Shown here: positions 1-8,537 of the stretch, piece by piece
Layout: every line of letters begins with the position of its first letter
Position numbering within the stretch: position 1 is the stretch's first letter
Assembly (NCBI GenBank): GCA_913050095.1
Contig: CAJXAV010000014.1
Span: forward strand, 1-33,151
Direction of reading: 5' to 3'
DNA length: 33,151 nt
From: an uncultured Gammaproteobacteria bacterium
GTDB lineage: Bacteria; Pseudomonadota; Gammaproteobacteria; Poriferisulfidales; GCA-002705445
Program-made: the position numbers and the translations under genes
Notes under the pieces: model-generated
Database searches by the model: none
What the model saw: the letters and a program-made list of their open reading frames with translations, nothing else
Told to the model about the DNA's origin: nothing

Positions 1-55
1 TTACCCGTATAACACCTTAGCAGGGTGCCGCTTTCGACCACTCAGCCACCTCTCC
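1..55 (-). tRNA. tRNA-Ser (GCU), 3' part cut off by window edge
   Basis: Read on the minus strand, the stretch starts GGAGAGGTGGC, followed by a D-arm TGAGTGGTCGAAAG and a five-base-pair anticodon stem GCACC/GGTGT around the loop CTGCTAA, giving anticodon GCT at plus positions 19-21. This matches the 5' half of bacterial tRNA-Ser(GCU). The variable arm, T-arm and acceptor 3' strand lie outside the window. It sits 24 bases downstream of csrA on the same strand, the same neighbourhood as csrA-serV in Escherichia coli. No terminator is visible between the two, so co-transcription is plausible. Confidence 0.93.
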
Positions 56-79
56 AAGATAGATTTTTATTTATTAAAT

Positions 80-283
80 CTAATTAGAACTTTCTGCGCT
101 ATCTTCAGAATTTCTAGAATTTTCTTCATTTATTCTGTCATAAACTTCTTCCCTGTGGACAGATACACTTTTTGGCGCATTTACACCAATTCTTACTTGA
201 GAACCTTTAATACCAAGAACTGTAACAGATACTTCGTCACCAATCCTTAGAGACTCTCCTACCCTGCGTGTTAAAATTAACAT
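80..283 (-). CDS. csrA: Carbon storage regulator CsrA (RsmA), mRNA-binding post-transcriptional regulator
   Basis: This 67-residue protein is close to the usual CsrA length and opens [12 protein letters not shown]. The residues known to contact RNA in the family are present: Leu4, Arg6/Arg7 and Arg44 in VHREEV. CsrA dimers bind GGA motifs, usually over ribosome binding sites, and repress or stabilise target mRNAs, controlling carbon flux and lifestyle switches. The C-terminal tail ([16 protein letters not shown]) is acidic and polar, as is common and poorly conserved in the family. The start is supported by a strong AGGAGG at 288-293, four bases upstream. It follows lysC on the same strand after 94 bases that hold a possible own promoter and a hairpin; the order alaS-lysC-csrA-tRNA-Ser is typical of gammaproteobacteria. 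Confidence 0.97.
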   Translation of the reverse strand: MLILTRRVGESLRIGDEVSVTVLGIKGSQVRIGVNAPKSVSVHREEVYDRINEENSRNSEDSAESSN

Positions 284-287
284 CGCC

Positions 288-313
288 CCTCCTCGATTAC
301 TTGTTTCAAGTAA
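288..313 (-). promoter_or_regulatory. csrA leader: perfect 7-bp hairpin directly before the Shine-Dalgarno sequence
   Basis: On the minus strand TTACTTG-AAA-CAAGTAA (313 to 297) forms a perfect seven-base-pair inverted repeat with a three-base loop. It ends three bases before the AGGAGG ribosome binding site of csrA (293 to 288). No T-run follows it, so it does not look like an intrinsic terminator of lysC. It could modulate ribosome access, act as a protein operator, or position the GGA-rich Shine-Dalgarno sequence for autoregulatory CsrA binding, which is known for csrA in E. coli. The structure is seen directly; the role is inferred. Confidence 0.5.
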
Positions 314-341
314 ATATTATTATTATTAAATTTCATTTACT

Positions 342-369
342 ATATTACATATAATGCGAAATACTACAA
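342..369 (-). promoter_or_regulatory. Possible sigma-70 promoter for csrA
   Basis: On the minus strand TTGTAG (369-364) and TAATAT (347-342) are separated by 16 bases, a fair match to -35 and -10 boxes. They lie between the lysC stop and the csrA leader hairpin. A short TAA/ATT trinucleotide run follows (about 315-328). The background is so AT-rich that -10-like hexamers are common, so this is only a candidate. Confidence 0.35.
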
Positions 370-377
370 GACTAATG

Positions 378-1595
378 CTACTTATCTAATTCAAATGCAT
401 TATGTAAGACATTTACAGCATTTTTAAGGTTTATTTCATCTGTAACTATTGATATCTTGATTTCAGATGTAGAAATCATACTTATATTTATATTATTATC
501 TGCTAATACTGCAAACATTTTACTTGCAATACCAGGATGTGTTCTCATACCAACTCCTACCATAGATATTTTTACTATTTTATTGTTTCCAACAACTTTT
601 TTTGCTTTTAATTGAATTGAGCTTTTCTCAAGTGATTTCATAGCTATTTTAAAATCGTTTCTTGGAACAGTAAATGTGAAGTTAGCTAAACCATCTTCCC
701 CAACATTTTGAACAATCATATCAACGTCAATATTATGTTTGGCTATTGGGCCAAGTATTAAAGAAGCGATTCCAGGTTGGTCAGGAACACCTCGGATAGT
801 TAATTGTGCTTCATCTTTATTAAAAGCTATACCAGAAATTATTGCCTTTTCCATTTGGTCGTCATTTTCTTTATTTACCAAAGTTCCATTCCCTTCATCA
901 AACGTAGAAAGTACTCTTATTCCAACATCATATTTACCTGCAAATTCTACAGCTCTAGGTTGTAAAACTTTTGAGCCTTGACTTGATAACTCAAGCATTT
1001 CTTCAGTTGTAATATTATCAATCTTTTTTGCACCAGGTGATAATCTTGGATCGGTAGTATAAACACCATCTACATCTGTAAAGATTTGACATTCTTTGGC
1101 ATCTAAAGCAACAGAAATTGCTACTGCTGAAGTATCTGAACCACCTCTTCCAAGAGTAGTTATATCTCCATCTTTAGTCATTCCCTGAAAACCTGCAACA
1201 ATTACAATATTGTCATCATTAAGGTATTTTTTTATAGTAGAGTTATTTATTGAATCTATTCGAGCTTTATTAAATACAGAATCTGTTAGAATTCCTGCTT
1301 GAGATCCAGTAAGTGATATTGCCTTAAAACCTTTTTTTATAAGTGTCATAGATAATAAAGCAATGGTAACCTGCTCGCCAGTAGACACAAGAACATCAAG
1401 CTCTCTACCAGAAACATCACTATCTACTAGTTTTGCTAAATCTAAGAGCCTATTTGTCTCGCCACTCATTGCGGAAACAACAACTACAACATCATCGCCG
1501 TCATTTTTTGCCGATATAATTTTATCAGCAACTAATGAAATTTTCTCAATAGTACCTATTGATGTTCCACCATACTTTTGAACAATTATAGACAT
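378..1595 (-). CDS. lysC: Aspartate kinase (aspartokinase) with two ACT domains
   Basis: The enzyme phosphorylates L-aspartate to 4-phospho-L-aspartate, the first step to lysine, threonine, methionine and diaminopimelate. The 405-residue length fits monofunctional aspartokinases such as those of Pseudomonas. KYGGTS (7-12) is the amino-acid-kinase signature, and GRGGSDTSAVA near residue 150 lies in the substrate/nucleotide site. Two ACT regulatory domains follow, roughly 265-330 (beginning ISGIAFNKDEAQLTIRG) and 340-400 (VKISMVGVGMRTHPGIAS); these normally give feedback inhibition by lysine and/or threonine. There is no homoserine dehydrogenase fusion. It starts three bases after the alaS stop, with AAGGA about nine bases upstream, so it is very likely in the recA-recX-alaS-lysC transcript. 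Confidence 0.96.
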   Translation of the reverse strand: MSIIVQKYGGTSIGTIEKISLVADKIISAKNDGDDVVVVVSAMSGETNRLLDLAKLVDSDVSGRELDVLVSTGEQVTIALLSMTLIKKGFKAISLTGSQAGILTDSVFNKARIDSINNSTIKKYLNDDNIVIVAGFQGMTKDGDITTLGRGGSDTSAVAISVALDAKECQIFTDVDGVYTTDPRLSPGAKKIDNITTEEMLELSSQGSKVLQPRAVEFAGKYDVGIRVLSTFDEGNGTLVNKENDDQMEKAIISGIAFNKDEAQLTIRGVPDQPGIASLILGPIAKHNIDVDMIVQNVGEDGLANFTFTVPRNDFKIAMKSLEKSSIQLKAKKVVGNNKIVKISMVGVGMRTHPGIASKMFAVLADNNINISMISTSEIKISIVTDEINLKNAVNVLHNAFELDK

Positions 1596-1598
1596 TTT

Positions 1599-4226
1599 CT
1601 AATTTTCCTTTGACGAAACTATTTCTGATATATATTTTTTTATGTTTGTAGCAAGATCATCTAAATTATTTTCGTACTCAAGGCCTGCCTGTGCTAAGTC
1701 TTCTCTTCCGCCACCTGTGGATCCATATTTATTGTTTAACATATTTATAATTTCTTTTGCAGTAATTAGCTTAAAACAATCTTTTGTTACTAACGTATAT
1801 ATTTCTAATTTAGATTTATTTTTTTGAAGAATAGTCAAAATTAAATTCTCTTGTGAATTTTTTATATCTTCTAGTATATTTTTTAAAATTTTTCCATCAA
1901 AATGTTCTTGCGCTAGTACTTGTATGTTATATCCTGAAACTATATTTTCATTGCTAATAGTTTCTAAGATTTTTAAATAGTTAAATTTTTTTAATAAATT
2001 TAAATTTTCTTTTTTTAATTTTTTATTATCACTAAGGATAGTATTAATCTTTTCAGGAAGCTCAGCATCCTGTACATTTAGAATTTGACATATATCCGTT
2101 ACAAGTTCATCTCTTTTAGTTAAGTATTTGTTTGCTGACATACCAGTAATAGCCTCTATTCTTCTTACTCCTGATGAAACACTAGATTCAGATAGTATTT
2201 TAAATACACCAATATCTCCAGTACTATTTACATGAGTCCCACCACAAAGCTCTATTGAAACATCACCAAAACTTAAAACTCTGACTTCATCATCATATTT
2301 TTCTCCAAATAATGCTATTGCGCCTTTTGAAATAGCTACTTCTTTAGACATTAATTGTGTTTTAGCAACTATATTACTATCAATATAACCATTTACTTCT
2401 GACTCAATTTTTACTAAGACGTCTTTCTTTAAGGGTTTTTGACAACTAAAGTCAAAGCGTAACTTAGTGTCGGAAACTAATGATCCCTTTTGTTGAACTT
2501 CATTACCTATATTTTTTATTAGAGATGCATGAAGTAAGTGTGTTGCCGAATGATTTATTTTTATGTTATCTCTTTTCTCTGCATTTATTTCAGCGACAAC
2601 CTTGTCATGGGTATTTATATAACCAGTTAAAACTCTTCCATATAGTATATTTGTAGATCCATGTTTTTTAGTATCAAAAACCTCAAATTTACCATTATCA
2701 GTAGTAATAAAACCAGAGTCTCCAATTTGCCCTCCTGATTCTGCGTAGAATGGGCAAGGGTCAATAATTAAACAGCCCTCTTTGCCGTTATTAATTTTTT
2801 CATGATTTTGACCATTAACATAAATATCTAAAACTTTTGCGTTATTTTTGTAATCATTGTAGCCAGTAAAATTTGTTATATAATTAGTTTCGATATTTAT
2901 AGAATCTTGAACATCAAATTTATTTGATTTTTTACTATTCGTTTTTTGCTGCAACATTAGTTTTTCAAATTGATCAATGTCTACGGTAAAATTTTTTTCT
3001 TCGGCTATCGTTGTCGTTAAATCAACAGGAAACCCGTAAGTATCATAAAGTAGAAATAATAATTCACCAGGAATCTTCATGGGGCTTTTTTCAGCGATTA
3101 TTTTTTTTATGCTTTTATCAAGAATATCTAAACCTATGTCTAATGTTTCCTTAAATTTTATTAGCTCAAGAGACAATACTTCTTTTATAATTTTATAATT
3201 ATCTATTTCTTTATACTGCTGATCTAATGTTTTTATAAAAATAGGAATTATTTCTAAAAAACTTTTAGTTTTTAAATCTATTTTTTGCGAGTGCCTCGCA
3301 GCTCTTCTAATTATTCTTCTTAATACATATCCATGACCTTCGTTTGATGGTCTTACACCTTCAGATATTAAAAAAGAAATTGATCTAATGTGGTCTGCTA
3401 TTACTTTCATTGAGCTTTTTTCTTTTAAAAAATCTTTGCTTATATTACTCTCTATATGTTTTGTTATCGGGACAAATAAGTCTGTATCATAATTACTATG
3501 AGCGTTTTGCATAACTGCACATATTCTCTCTAATCCCATTCCTGTGTCTACCGATGGTGCTGGAAGATCTATAATTTTATCTTTTGATATTCTATTAAAT
3601 TGCATAAAAACTAAATTCCAAATTTCAACGTATCTTTCACCCTCATCACCTAGTCCTGGCGGATTTCCTTCATAATCATCTCCATAGTCATAAAATATTT
3701 CTGTACATGGGCCACATGGCCCAACGTCTCCCATACTCCAAAAATTATCATTAGTACTAATCACAGATAATCTATTTTCATCGATTCCTATTTGAGATAT
3801 CCAGATATTTTTTGCATCTAAATCAGTGTCATGAACCGTAATCCATAATTTTTCTTTTGGAATATGTAATTCATTAATAAGGAAGTCCCAAGCATATTTT
3901 ATTGCATCCTCTTTAAAGTAATCTCCAAAACTAAAGTTTCCTAACATTTCAAAAAAAGTGTGATGTCTTTCTGTAAACCCAACATTGTCTAGATCATTGT
4001 GCTTACCTCCAGCTCTTATACATTTTTGACTAGTGACAGCAGATTTGAATTTAGATTTTTTTAACCCTAAAAAAATATCTTTAAATTGAACCATTCCAGC
4101 ATTTGTAAATAATAATGTTTTATCATCATTGGGAGGAATTATTGGACTAGAGTCAATGTAAACATGCCCCTTAGATTTAAAATAATCTATAAATTTTTTT
4201 CTTATTTCTGAACTGCTAATTTTCAT
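1599..4226 (-). CDS. alaS: Alanyl-tRNA synthetase
   Basis: This cytoplasmic class II synthetase charges tRNA-Ala and hydrolyses mischarged Ser/Gly-tRNA-Ala. At 875 residues it has the full family length. The catalytic domain begins SSEIRKKFIDYFKSKGH and carries motif 2 around TERHHTFFEMLGNFSFGDYFK and motif 3 as DTGMGLERI. The editing domain has the zinc-binding HSATH (559-563) and CGGTH (661-665). The oligomerisation/C-Ala region near the end contains GGGREDLAQAG. The start overlaps the end of recX by 11 bases, and no clear Shine-Dalgarno sequence precedes it, so translation is probably coupled to recX. Confidence 0.98.
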   Translation of the reverse strand: MKISSSEIRKKFIDYFKSKGHVYIDSSPIIPPNDDKTLLFTNAGMVQFKDIFLGLKKSKFKSAVTSQKCIRAGGKHNDLDNVGFTERHHTFFEMLGNFSFGDYFKEDAIKYAWDFLINELHIPKEKLWITVHDTDLDAKNIWISQIGIDENRLSVISTNDNFWSMGDVGPCGPCTEIFYDYGDDYEGNPPGLGDEGERYVEIWNLVFMQFNRISKDKIIDLPAPSVDTGMGLERICAVMQNAHSNYDTDLFVPITKHIESNISKDFLKEKSSMKVIADHIRSISFLISEGVRPSNEGHGYVLRRIIRRAARHSQKIDLKTKSFLEIIPIFIKTLDQQYKEIDNYKIIKEVLSLELIKFKETLDIGLDILDKSIKKIIAEKSPMKIPGELLFLLYDTYGFPVDLTTTIAEEKNFTVDIDQFEKLMLQQKTNSKKSNKFDVQDSINIETNYITNFTGYNDYKNNAKVLDIYVNGQNHEKINNGKEGCLIIDPCPFYAESGGQIGDSGFITTDNGKFEVFDTKKHGSTNILYGRVLTGYINTHDKVVAEINAEKRDNIKINHSATHLLHASLIKNIGNEVQQKGSLVSDTKLRFDFSCQKPLKKDVLVKIESEVNGYIDSNIVAKTQLMSKEVAISKGAIALFGEKYDDEVRVLSFGDVSIELCGGTHVNSTGDIGVFKILSESSVSSGVRRIEAITGMSANKYLTKRDELVTDICQILNVQDAELPEKINTILSDNKKLKKENLNLLKKFNYLKILETISNENIVSGYNIQVLAQEHFDGKILKNILEDIKNSQENLILTILQKNKSKLEIYTLVTKDCFKLITAKEIINMLNNKYGSTGGGREDLAQAGLEYENNLDDLATNIKKYISEIVSSKEN

Positions 4227-4671
4227 AATTTTTCATATTATTTATAACTTTTAAAATTATATTATTATCAAAACCTCTAGATTTGAAATGATTCATAAAT
4301 TTGATAATTACTTTTTCATCTTTTAAGTCTTGTTTATTAACTTTATTTAAAGCAAGATTAGATAAAATTTCATAATCATCTATAAATTTACTTAAATTTT
4401 CGCTAATGAGTTCTGTGTCAATTCCATTTGACTTCAACTCATATATTATTTTTTTTTTGCTATGACCTTGGCTTTGCCTATATCTTATATATTCGCTCAA
4501 GTATCTTTGGTCAGATTGAAAACCCGCGTCTTTCAACTCTTTTACAACATTAGATATAGTCTCAGTGTTAAAGCCTTTATTTGCTAACTTATTTTTAATT
4601 TGATAACTAGAATGTTCTCGCATTGCAAGCGATTTTTGCGCTGATGCTAGACATTTGTCGTACTCAGACAT
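4216..4671 (-). CDS. recX: RecX, modulator of RecA
   Basis: RecX binds RecA filaments and tunes their extension and strand exchange. The 151-residue protein is normal for the family and has the expected helical repeats: [28 protein letters not shown], then [39 protein letters not shown]. The start overlaps the last eight bases of recA, and its Shine-Dalgarno sequence (GAGGAGA) is embedded in the recA 3' end. Its own 3' end overlaps alaS. The recA-recX overlap is a conserved arrangement and supports the call, although RecX is weakly conserved at sequence level. Confidence 0.93.
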   Translation of the reverse strand: MSEYDKCLASAQKSLAMREHSSYQIKNKLANKGFNTETISNVVKELKDAGFQSDQRYLSEYIRYRQSQGHSKKKIIYELKSNGIDTELISENLSKFIDDYEILSNLALNKVNKQDLKDEKVIIKFMNHFKSRGFDNNIILKVINNMKNYEN

Positions 4672-5719
4672 TCTCCTCTTCTTTTTTATTCTTTTTTTCT
4701 TCTTTTGTACTATCTTTGCCAGTCTTTGTCTCTGGTAAAATTATTTCATAAAGCTGCTTTTCAATTACTTGTAACGTTTCCGGATTATCTTTTAAATAAC
4801 TCATTGCGTTATCTTTACCTTGTCCAATCTTATTACCATCAAAACTATACCAAGAACCAGCTTTTTCAACAATTTTATGCTCAACACCAAGATCTATAAT
4901 TTCCGCAACTTTACAAATTCCTTCGCCATATCTAATTTCAAACTCTGCTATTTTAAAAGGTGGGGCAACTTTATTTTTTACCACCTTGACTCTTGTTTCG
5001 TTTCCTAAAATTTCGTCACCTTTTTTTATAGCACCAGTTCTTCTAATATCGAGCCTGACAGATGAGTAAAATTTTAATGCATTTCCACCCGTAGTTGTTT
5101 CAGGATTACCAAACATTACTCCTATTTTTAATCTAATTTGATTTATAAATATTACTAAAGTATTAGATTTTTTAATTGAAGCTGTTAATTTTCTTAGTGC
5201 TTGAGACATTAACCTAGCCTGAAGCCCCATATGACTCGAACCCATTTCACCTTCAATCTCAGCTCTCGGCGTAAGTGCAGCAACTGAATCTATAACAATT
5301 ATATCTATTGCGCTTGAGCTAATTAACATATCTGTAATTTCTAAGGCTTGTTCTCCAGTATCTGGCTGCGATAAAAGAAGGTTATCTACATTTACTCCTA
5401 TTTTTTCTGCATAATCTGGATCTAACGCATGTTCTGCATCAATAAATGCTGCTGTTCCTCCAAGTTTTTGACATTCAGCAATAACTTGAAGAGTTAGAGT
5501 TGTTTTACCCGAAGACTCAGGGCCATATATTTCAACTACACGTCCTTTTGGTAAGCCCCCTATGCCCAGAGCTTGGTCCAATGTCAAAGATCCAGTCGAT
5601 ATCGACTCAATTTTTTCTCTAGGTCCCTCATCTCCCATTCGCATTACTGCGCCTTTACCAAATTGTCTTTCTATCTGACCAATTGCTGCTTTTAGAGATT
5701 CTATTCTTTCATCTGACAT
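4664..5719 (-). CDS. recA: RecA recombinase
   Basis: RecA is the ATP-dependent strand-exchange protein and SOS co-protease. At 351 residues it is of normal length. The Walker A GPESSGKT is at 66-73. [23 protein letters not shown] covers Walker B and the start of loop L1, and the L2 region is [28 protein letters not shown]. The C-terminal tail after about 330 is rich in Lys and Glu ([20 protein letters not shown]). An AGGA lies six bases before the ATG. The 51-base gap to pncC is very AT-rich and shows no CTGT-N8-ACAG LexA box, so classic SOS control is not evident here. Confidence 0.99.
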   Translation of the reverse strand: MSDERIESLKAAIGQIERQFGKGAVMRMGDEGPREKIESISTGSLTLDQALGIGGLPKGRVVEIYGPESSGKTTLTLQVIAECQKLGGTAAFIDAEHALDPDYAEKIGVNVDNLLLSQPDTGEQALEITDMLISSSAIDIIVIDSVAALTPRAEIEGEMGSSHMGLQARLMSQALRKLTASIKKSNTLVIFINQIRLKIGVMFGNPETTTGGNALKFYSSVRLDIRRTGAIKKGDEILGNETRVKVVKNKVAPPFKIAEFEIRYGEGICKVAEIIDLGVEHKIVEKAGSWYSFDGNKIGQGKDNAMSYLKDNPETLQVIEKQLYEIILPETKTGKDSTKEEKKNKKEEENV

Positions 5720-5770
5720 GGTTTATTCCTATAAAAAATTAATTATGATAAATTATTGCATATTTTTTTC

Positions 5771-6268
5771 TTATTGTGACTTAATATCTGCAACACAATC
5801 AAGGATTATTTGAATACCTTTTCTTGCAGCTAAATTTCTTATTTCATTTCTAGTACCAGAAAAAAAACATTTTTCTTTCGCCTTGAAACCAAATTTATCT
5901 ATATAAGAAAAGTATACTGTCCCAACTGGTTTTTCTTTGCTGCCGCCATTTGGGCCTGCTATTCCCGTTATACTCAGACATATATCTGCTTTTGTAAGTT
6001 TTAAAGTAGAAGCTGACATTTCATCTGCCGTATCCTGACTCACAGCTCCAAATTTTTCTAAAACTGTTTTTTTAACACCTATAATCTGTTTAAACTCATT
6101 ACTATAGGATACTATACTTCCGGAAAACCATTGTGAACTTCCGTCCAAATCGGTACATATTTTCGAGATCAGTCCGCCTGTACAAGATTCGCATAATGAT
6201 AATTTTAAGTTTTTCTCAACTAAAATCTTAACTAAATTATTTAATATCTTCTCTAAATTAATTAGCAT
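5771..6268 (-). CDS. pncC: CinA C-terminal-type nicotinamide-nucleotide amidohydrolase PncC
   Basis: PncC deamidates nicotinamide mononucleotide to nicotinate mononucleotide, recycling NMN released by the NAD-dependent DNA ligase. The CESCTGG motif and SITGIAGPNGGSKEKPVGTVYF are diagnostic of the CinA C-terminal domain; the N-terminal MoaB-like domain of full CinA is absent, as usual in gammaproteobacteria. The ORF track gives a 193-residue version from 6352, but its first 28 residues do not look like the family and would overlap the start of the divergent gene at 6328. I therefore choose the internal ATG at 6268 (MLINLEKILNN, 165 residues). No Shine-Dalgarno sequence precedes either start, so the exact start remains uncertain. 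It lies directly upstream of recA, as in Pseudomonas and many relatives. Confidence 0.92.
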   Translation of the reverse strand: MLINLEKILNNLVKILVEKNLKLSLCESCTGGLISKICTDLDGSSQWFSGSIVSYSNEFKQIIGVKKTVLEKFGAVSQDTADEMSASTLKLTKADICLSITGIAGPNGGSKEKPVGTVYFSYIDKFGFKAKEKCFFSGTRNEIRNLAARKGIQIILDCVADIKSQ

Positions 6269-6327
6269 ATTATATATTGTATGTTTTATGAATAAGCTCT
6301 CTACATTATAAGGTAAATAAATTTCAT

Positions 6328-8535
6328 ATGAAAAGTTTTTGGGATAAAGCAATAGAAAAGCATCGAAAAGGTAAAGGTATTAAGGCTAGAACAAATAGAG
6401 GTCCTAAACTTAAAGCTTCTGCGAAATATGGTGGTATGGCAGAAAGACAAGTGCAAATGCATCTTGAGCTTCATTTGGAACCTATATTATCCAACCAAAA
6501 AGGTATTATAGGCCCTGCGAAAGATCTTTGTTTGTTTAGCATGCAAGATCAAGAAAGATTCATTCAAACTGTTGGTAAAATATGTGATCTTGATATGGAG
6601 TTGGCTTATGAATTTTGTCATCATGGTGTCGAATCGCTAAGGTTGTTAGACGAGTCCCAATGGTCAATATGGATAGAAAAAATAGAAGAAGTTTTTGATA
6701 AGAGTGGAATTCAAGAGTCCATAAAATTTATGGATGAAATTCATTTTTATGCAAATAATTTAACAGGATCATCATCAAGCATTGATTTCATAAATTTTTC
6801 AAAAACTATAGAATCTCTTCTGACCGGATTGAACGGAAGACCATTAAAAGTTGAAATGTCTGACAAAATTTACACTGATACAGAAACAATATATTTACCA
6901 GAAAGGATTTCATCTCAGAAAACAAAGGAAGAAAATTTTCATTTGATAAAAGCTAGTGCGATTCATTTATGGGCGCAAACATATTATGGAACTTGGAGGA
7001 TAAGCAAGGACGCTTTTGATAAGTATAGCGACAAGAACAAAGCAATAAAAGCTTACCATTTATTAGAGACGGTAAGACTTGATGAAAAAATAAAAAAAGA
7101 TTTGCCAGGAGTTGGTAGAATTATTGAAAAGTTAAATCCTAGAAAGCAATTATTAAATATTTCAAAAAATTTTAATAATGCGATAAATTTACTTTCAAAT
7201 GATAATTCAACTTTTAAAAATTCTTTAGAACTAATAGATTCGATTATAGATGATATTGATAAAATACCTGATTCACCTTATTCAGGAAAATTTGATATAG
7301 ATATTGCTGTCACGGTATCTGAGGAAAGAAAAAATCAAGATAAAATTAATTTTGAAAAAGCCCTTGATGAACTTCATGAACAATGGAAAGAAGTTGAAAA
7401 CGAACCTGATGAAATAAATAATAATGAAAATAGTTCTGAAAAAACATTTTCTGTGTCACAAGAAAACAATGAAAATGAATATGATGTGGTTTTAGAGTAT
7501 GGTGACAGCAATATTACTCCACCAGAAAATATAAAACAGATTATGGACTCTATAATTCAAGATTTTGGCGAAATTCCCGAAGATTATTTAGAACCTGCAG
7601 GTGATGGTGGCTATAACAATGAAGAAAATGTTGATCAAACCTCCAATGAATATGAAAATTATGATTACGAATTTTTATATAATGAATGGGATCATGCAAG
7701 ACAACAGTACAAAAAAGATTGGTGCAAACTGAATGAAGTACCTATTGAGGGTATCAGTACTAATTTTATAGCAGATACGCTAAATAAATATCGAGGTCTT
7801 TTAAGAAATATCAACAGAACTTTTGAAGCTCTAAGACAAGATGAAAAAAGGCTTAAAAGACAAAATTACGGAGATGAAATTGATATTGACGCATTTATTG
7901 ATGCTTATATCGACTTAAAGCAAGGAAAAGAAATCGATGAAAAACTCTTTACAAAGCTTAATAAGGTTGAAAGAAATGTAGCGGTAATGTTTATGATAGA
8001 TATGAGTGGCTCTACTTCTGGATGGATTAATAAAATGGAAAAAGAATCTCTTGTCCTTTTGTGTGAATCTTTAGAAATTCTTGGCGACACATATGGAATT
8101 TATGGTTTTTCAGGAAAAACAAGAAATAGGTGTGAAGTATATAAAATTAAAAATTTTGACGAAAAATATGATAATGATGTTAAAGACAGAATATCGAATA
8201 TTCAAGCAATGGATTACACAAGAATGGGAGCAAGCATAAGGCATCTAACAATGCTTTTAAATAAAGTTGAAGCAAAAACAAAGTTGCTTATAACTTTATC
8301 AGATGGAAAACCGGATGACGTTGATGGATACCGAGGTACATATGGAATTGAGGATACAAAAAAAGCACTTATCGAGGCAAGATTTCAAGGTATTCATACC
8401 TATTGTATAACTATTGATGAAGAGGCTATGGATTATTTACCATATATGTATGGGAAATCAAATTTTGCAGTGATTAATCAAATTGATAAACTGCCAACAA
8501 AAGTATCTGATATATACAGAAAAATAACAGCATAA
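6328..8535 (+). CDS. NorD/CbbO-like von Willebrand factor A domain protein
   Basis: This 735-residue cytoplasmic protein ends in a von Willebrand factor A domain with an intact metal-ion-dependent adhesion site: DMSGST at 558-563, the Thr/Gly region in DYTRMGASIRH, and LSDGKPDD with Asp at about 659. The segments YGFSGKTRNRCEVYKIKNFDE and YRGTYGIEDTKKALIEARFQGI, plus an N-terminal part with YLPER...ENFHLIKASAIHLWAQTYYGTW, resemble NorD and CbbO. Those proteins act with a MoxR-type AAA+ ATPase (NorQ/CbbQ) to activate nitric oxide reductase or Rubisco. A low-complexity acidic linker (roughly 350-450) separates the two halves. No MoxR ATPase, nor or cbb gene is in the window, so the client is unknown. 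It is followed two bases later by a lipoprotein gene. The start lacks a clear ribosome binding site. Confidence 0.82.
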   Translation: MKSFWDKAIEKHRKGKGIKARTNRGPKLKASAKYGGMAERQVQMHLELHLEPILSNQKGIIGPAKDLCLFSMQDQERFIQTVGKICDLDMELAYEFCHHGVESLRLLDESQWSIWIEKIEEVFDKSGIQESIKFMDEIHFYANNLTGSSSSIDFINFSKTIESLLTGLNGRPLKVEMSDKIYTDTETIYLPERISSQKTKEENFHLIKASAIHLWAQTYYGTWRISKDAFDKYSDKNKAIKAYHLLETVRLDEKIKKDLPGVGRIIEKLNPRKQLLNISKNFNNAINLLSNDNSTFKNSLELIDSIIDDIDKIPDSPYSGKFDIDIAVTVSEERKNQDKINFEKALDELHEQWKEVENEPDEINNNENSSEKTFSVSQENNENEYDVVLEYGDSNITPPENIKQIMDSIIQDFGEIPEDYLEPAGDGGYNNEENVDQTSNEYENYDYEFLYNEWDHARQQYKKDWCKLNEVPIEGISTNFIADTLNKYRGLLRNINRTFEALRQDEKRLKRQNYGDEIDIDAFIDAYIDLKQGKEIDEKLFTKLNKVERNVAVMFMIDMSGSTSGWINKMEKESLVLLCESLEILGDTYGIYGFSGKTRNRCEVYKIKNFDEKYDNDVKDRISNIQAMDYTRMGASIRHLTMLLNKVEAKTKLLITLSDGKPDDVDGYRGTYGIEDTKKALIEARFQGIHTYCITIDEEAMDYLPYMYGKSNFAVINQIDKLPTKVSDIYRKITA

Positions 8536-8537
8536 AG

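Noticed and set aside
297-313. Hairpin downstream of lysC as an intrinsic terminator
   Set aside because: The stem is AT-rich, the minus strand after it reads TCGAGG with no T-run, and it lies next to the csrA ribosome binding site.
314-330. ATT/TAA trinucleotide run upstream of csrA as a phase-variation repeat
   Set aside because: Only about four units in a very AT-rich intergenic stretch; no more than chance and drift are needed.
739-981. Plus-strand ORF opposite lysC (and similar ORFs at 1363-1581, 1642-1827, 4705-5008)
   Set aside because: These are antisense shadows of lysC, alaS and recA/recX; their products show no family features.
6269-6352. N-terminal extension of PncC to 193 residues in the ORF track
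   Set aside because: The extra 28 residues are not family-like and would overlap the start of the divergent vWA gene; the internal ATG at 6268 gives the usual length.
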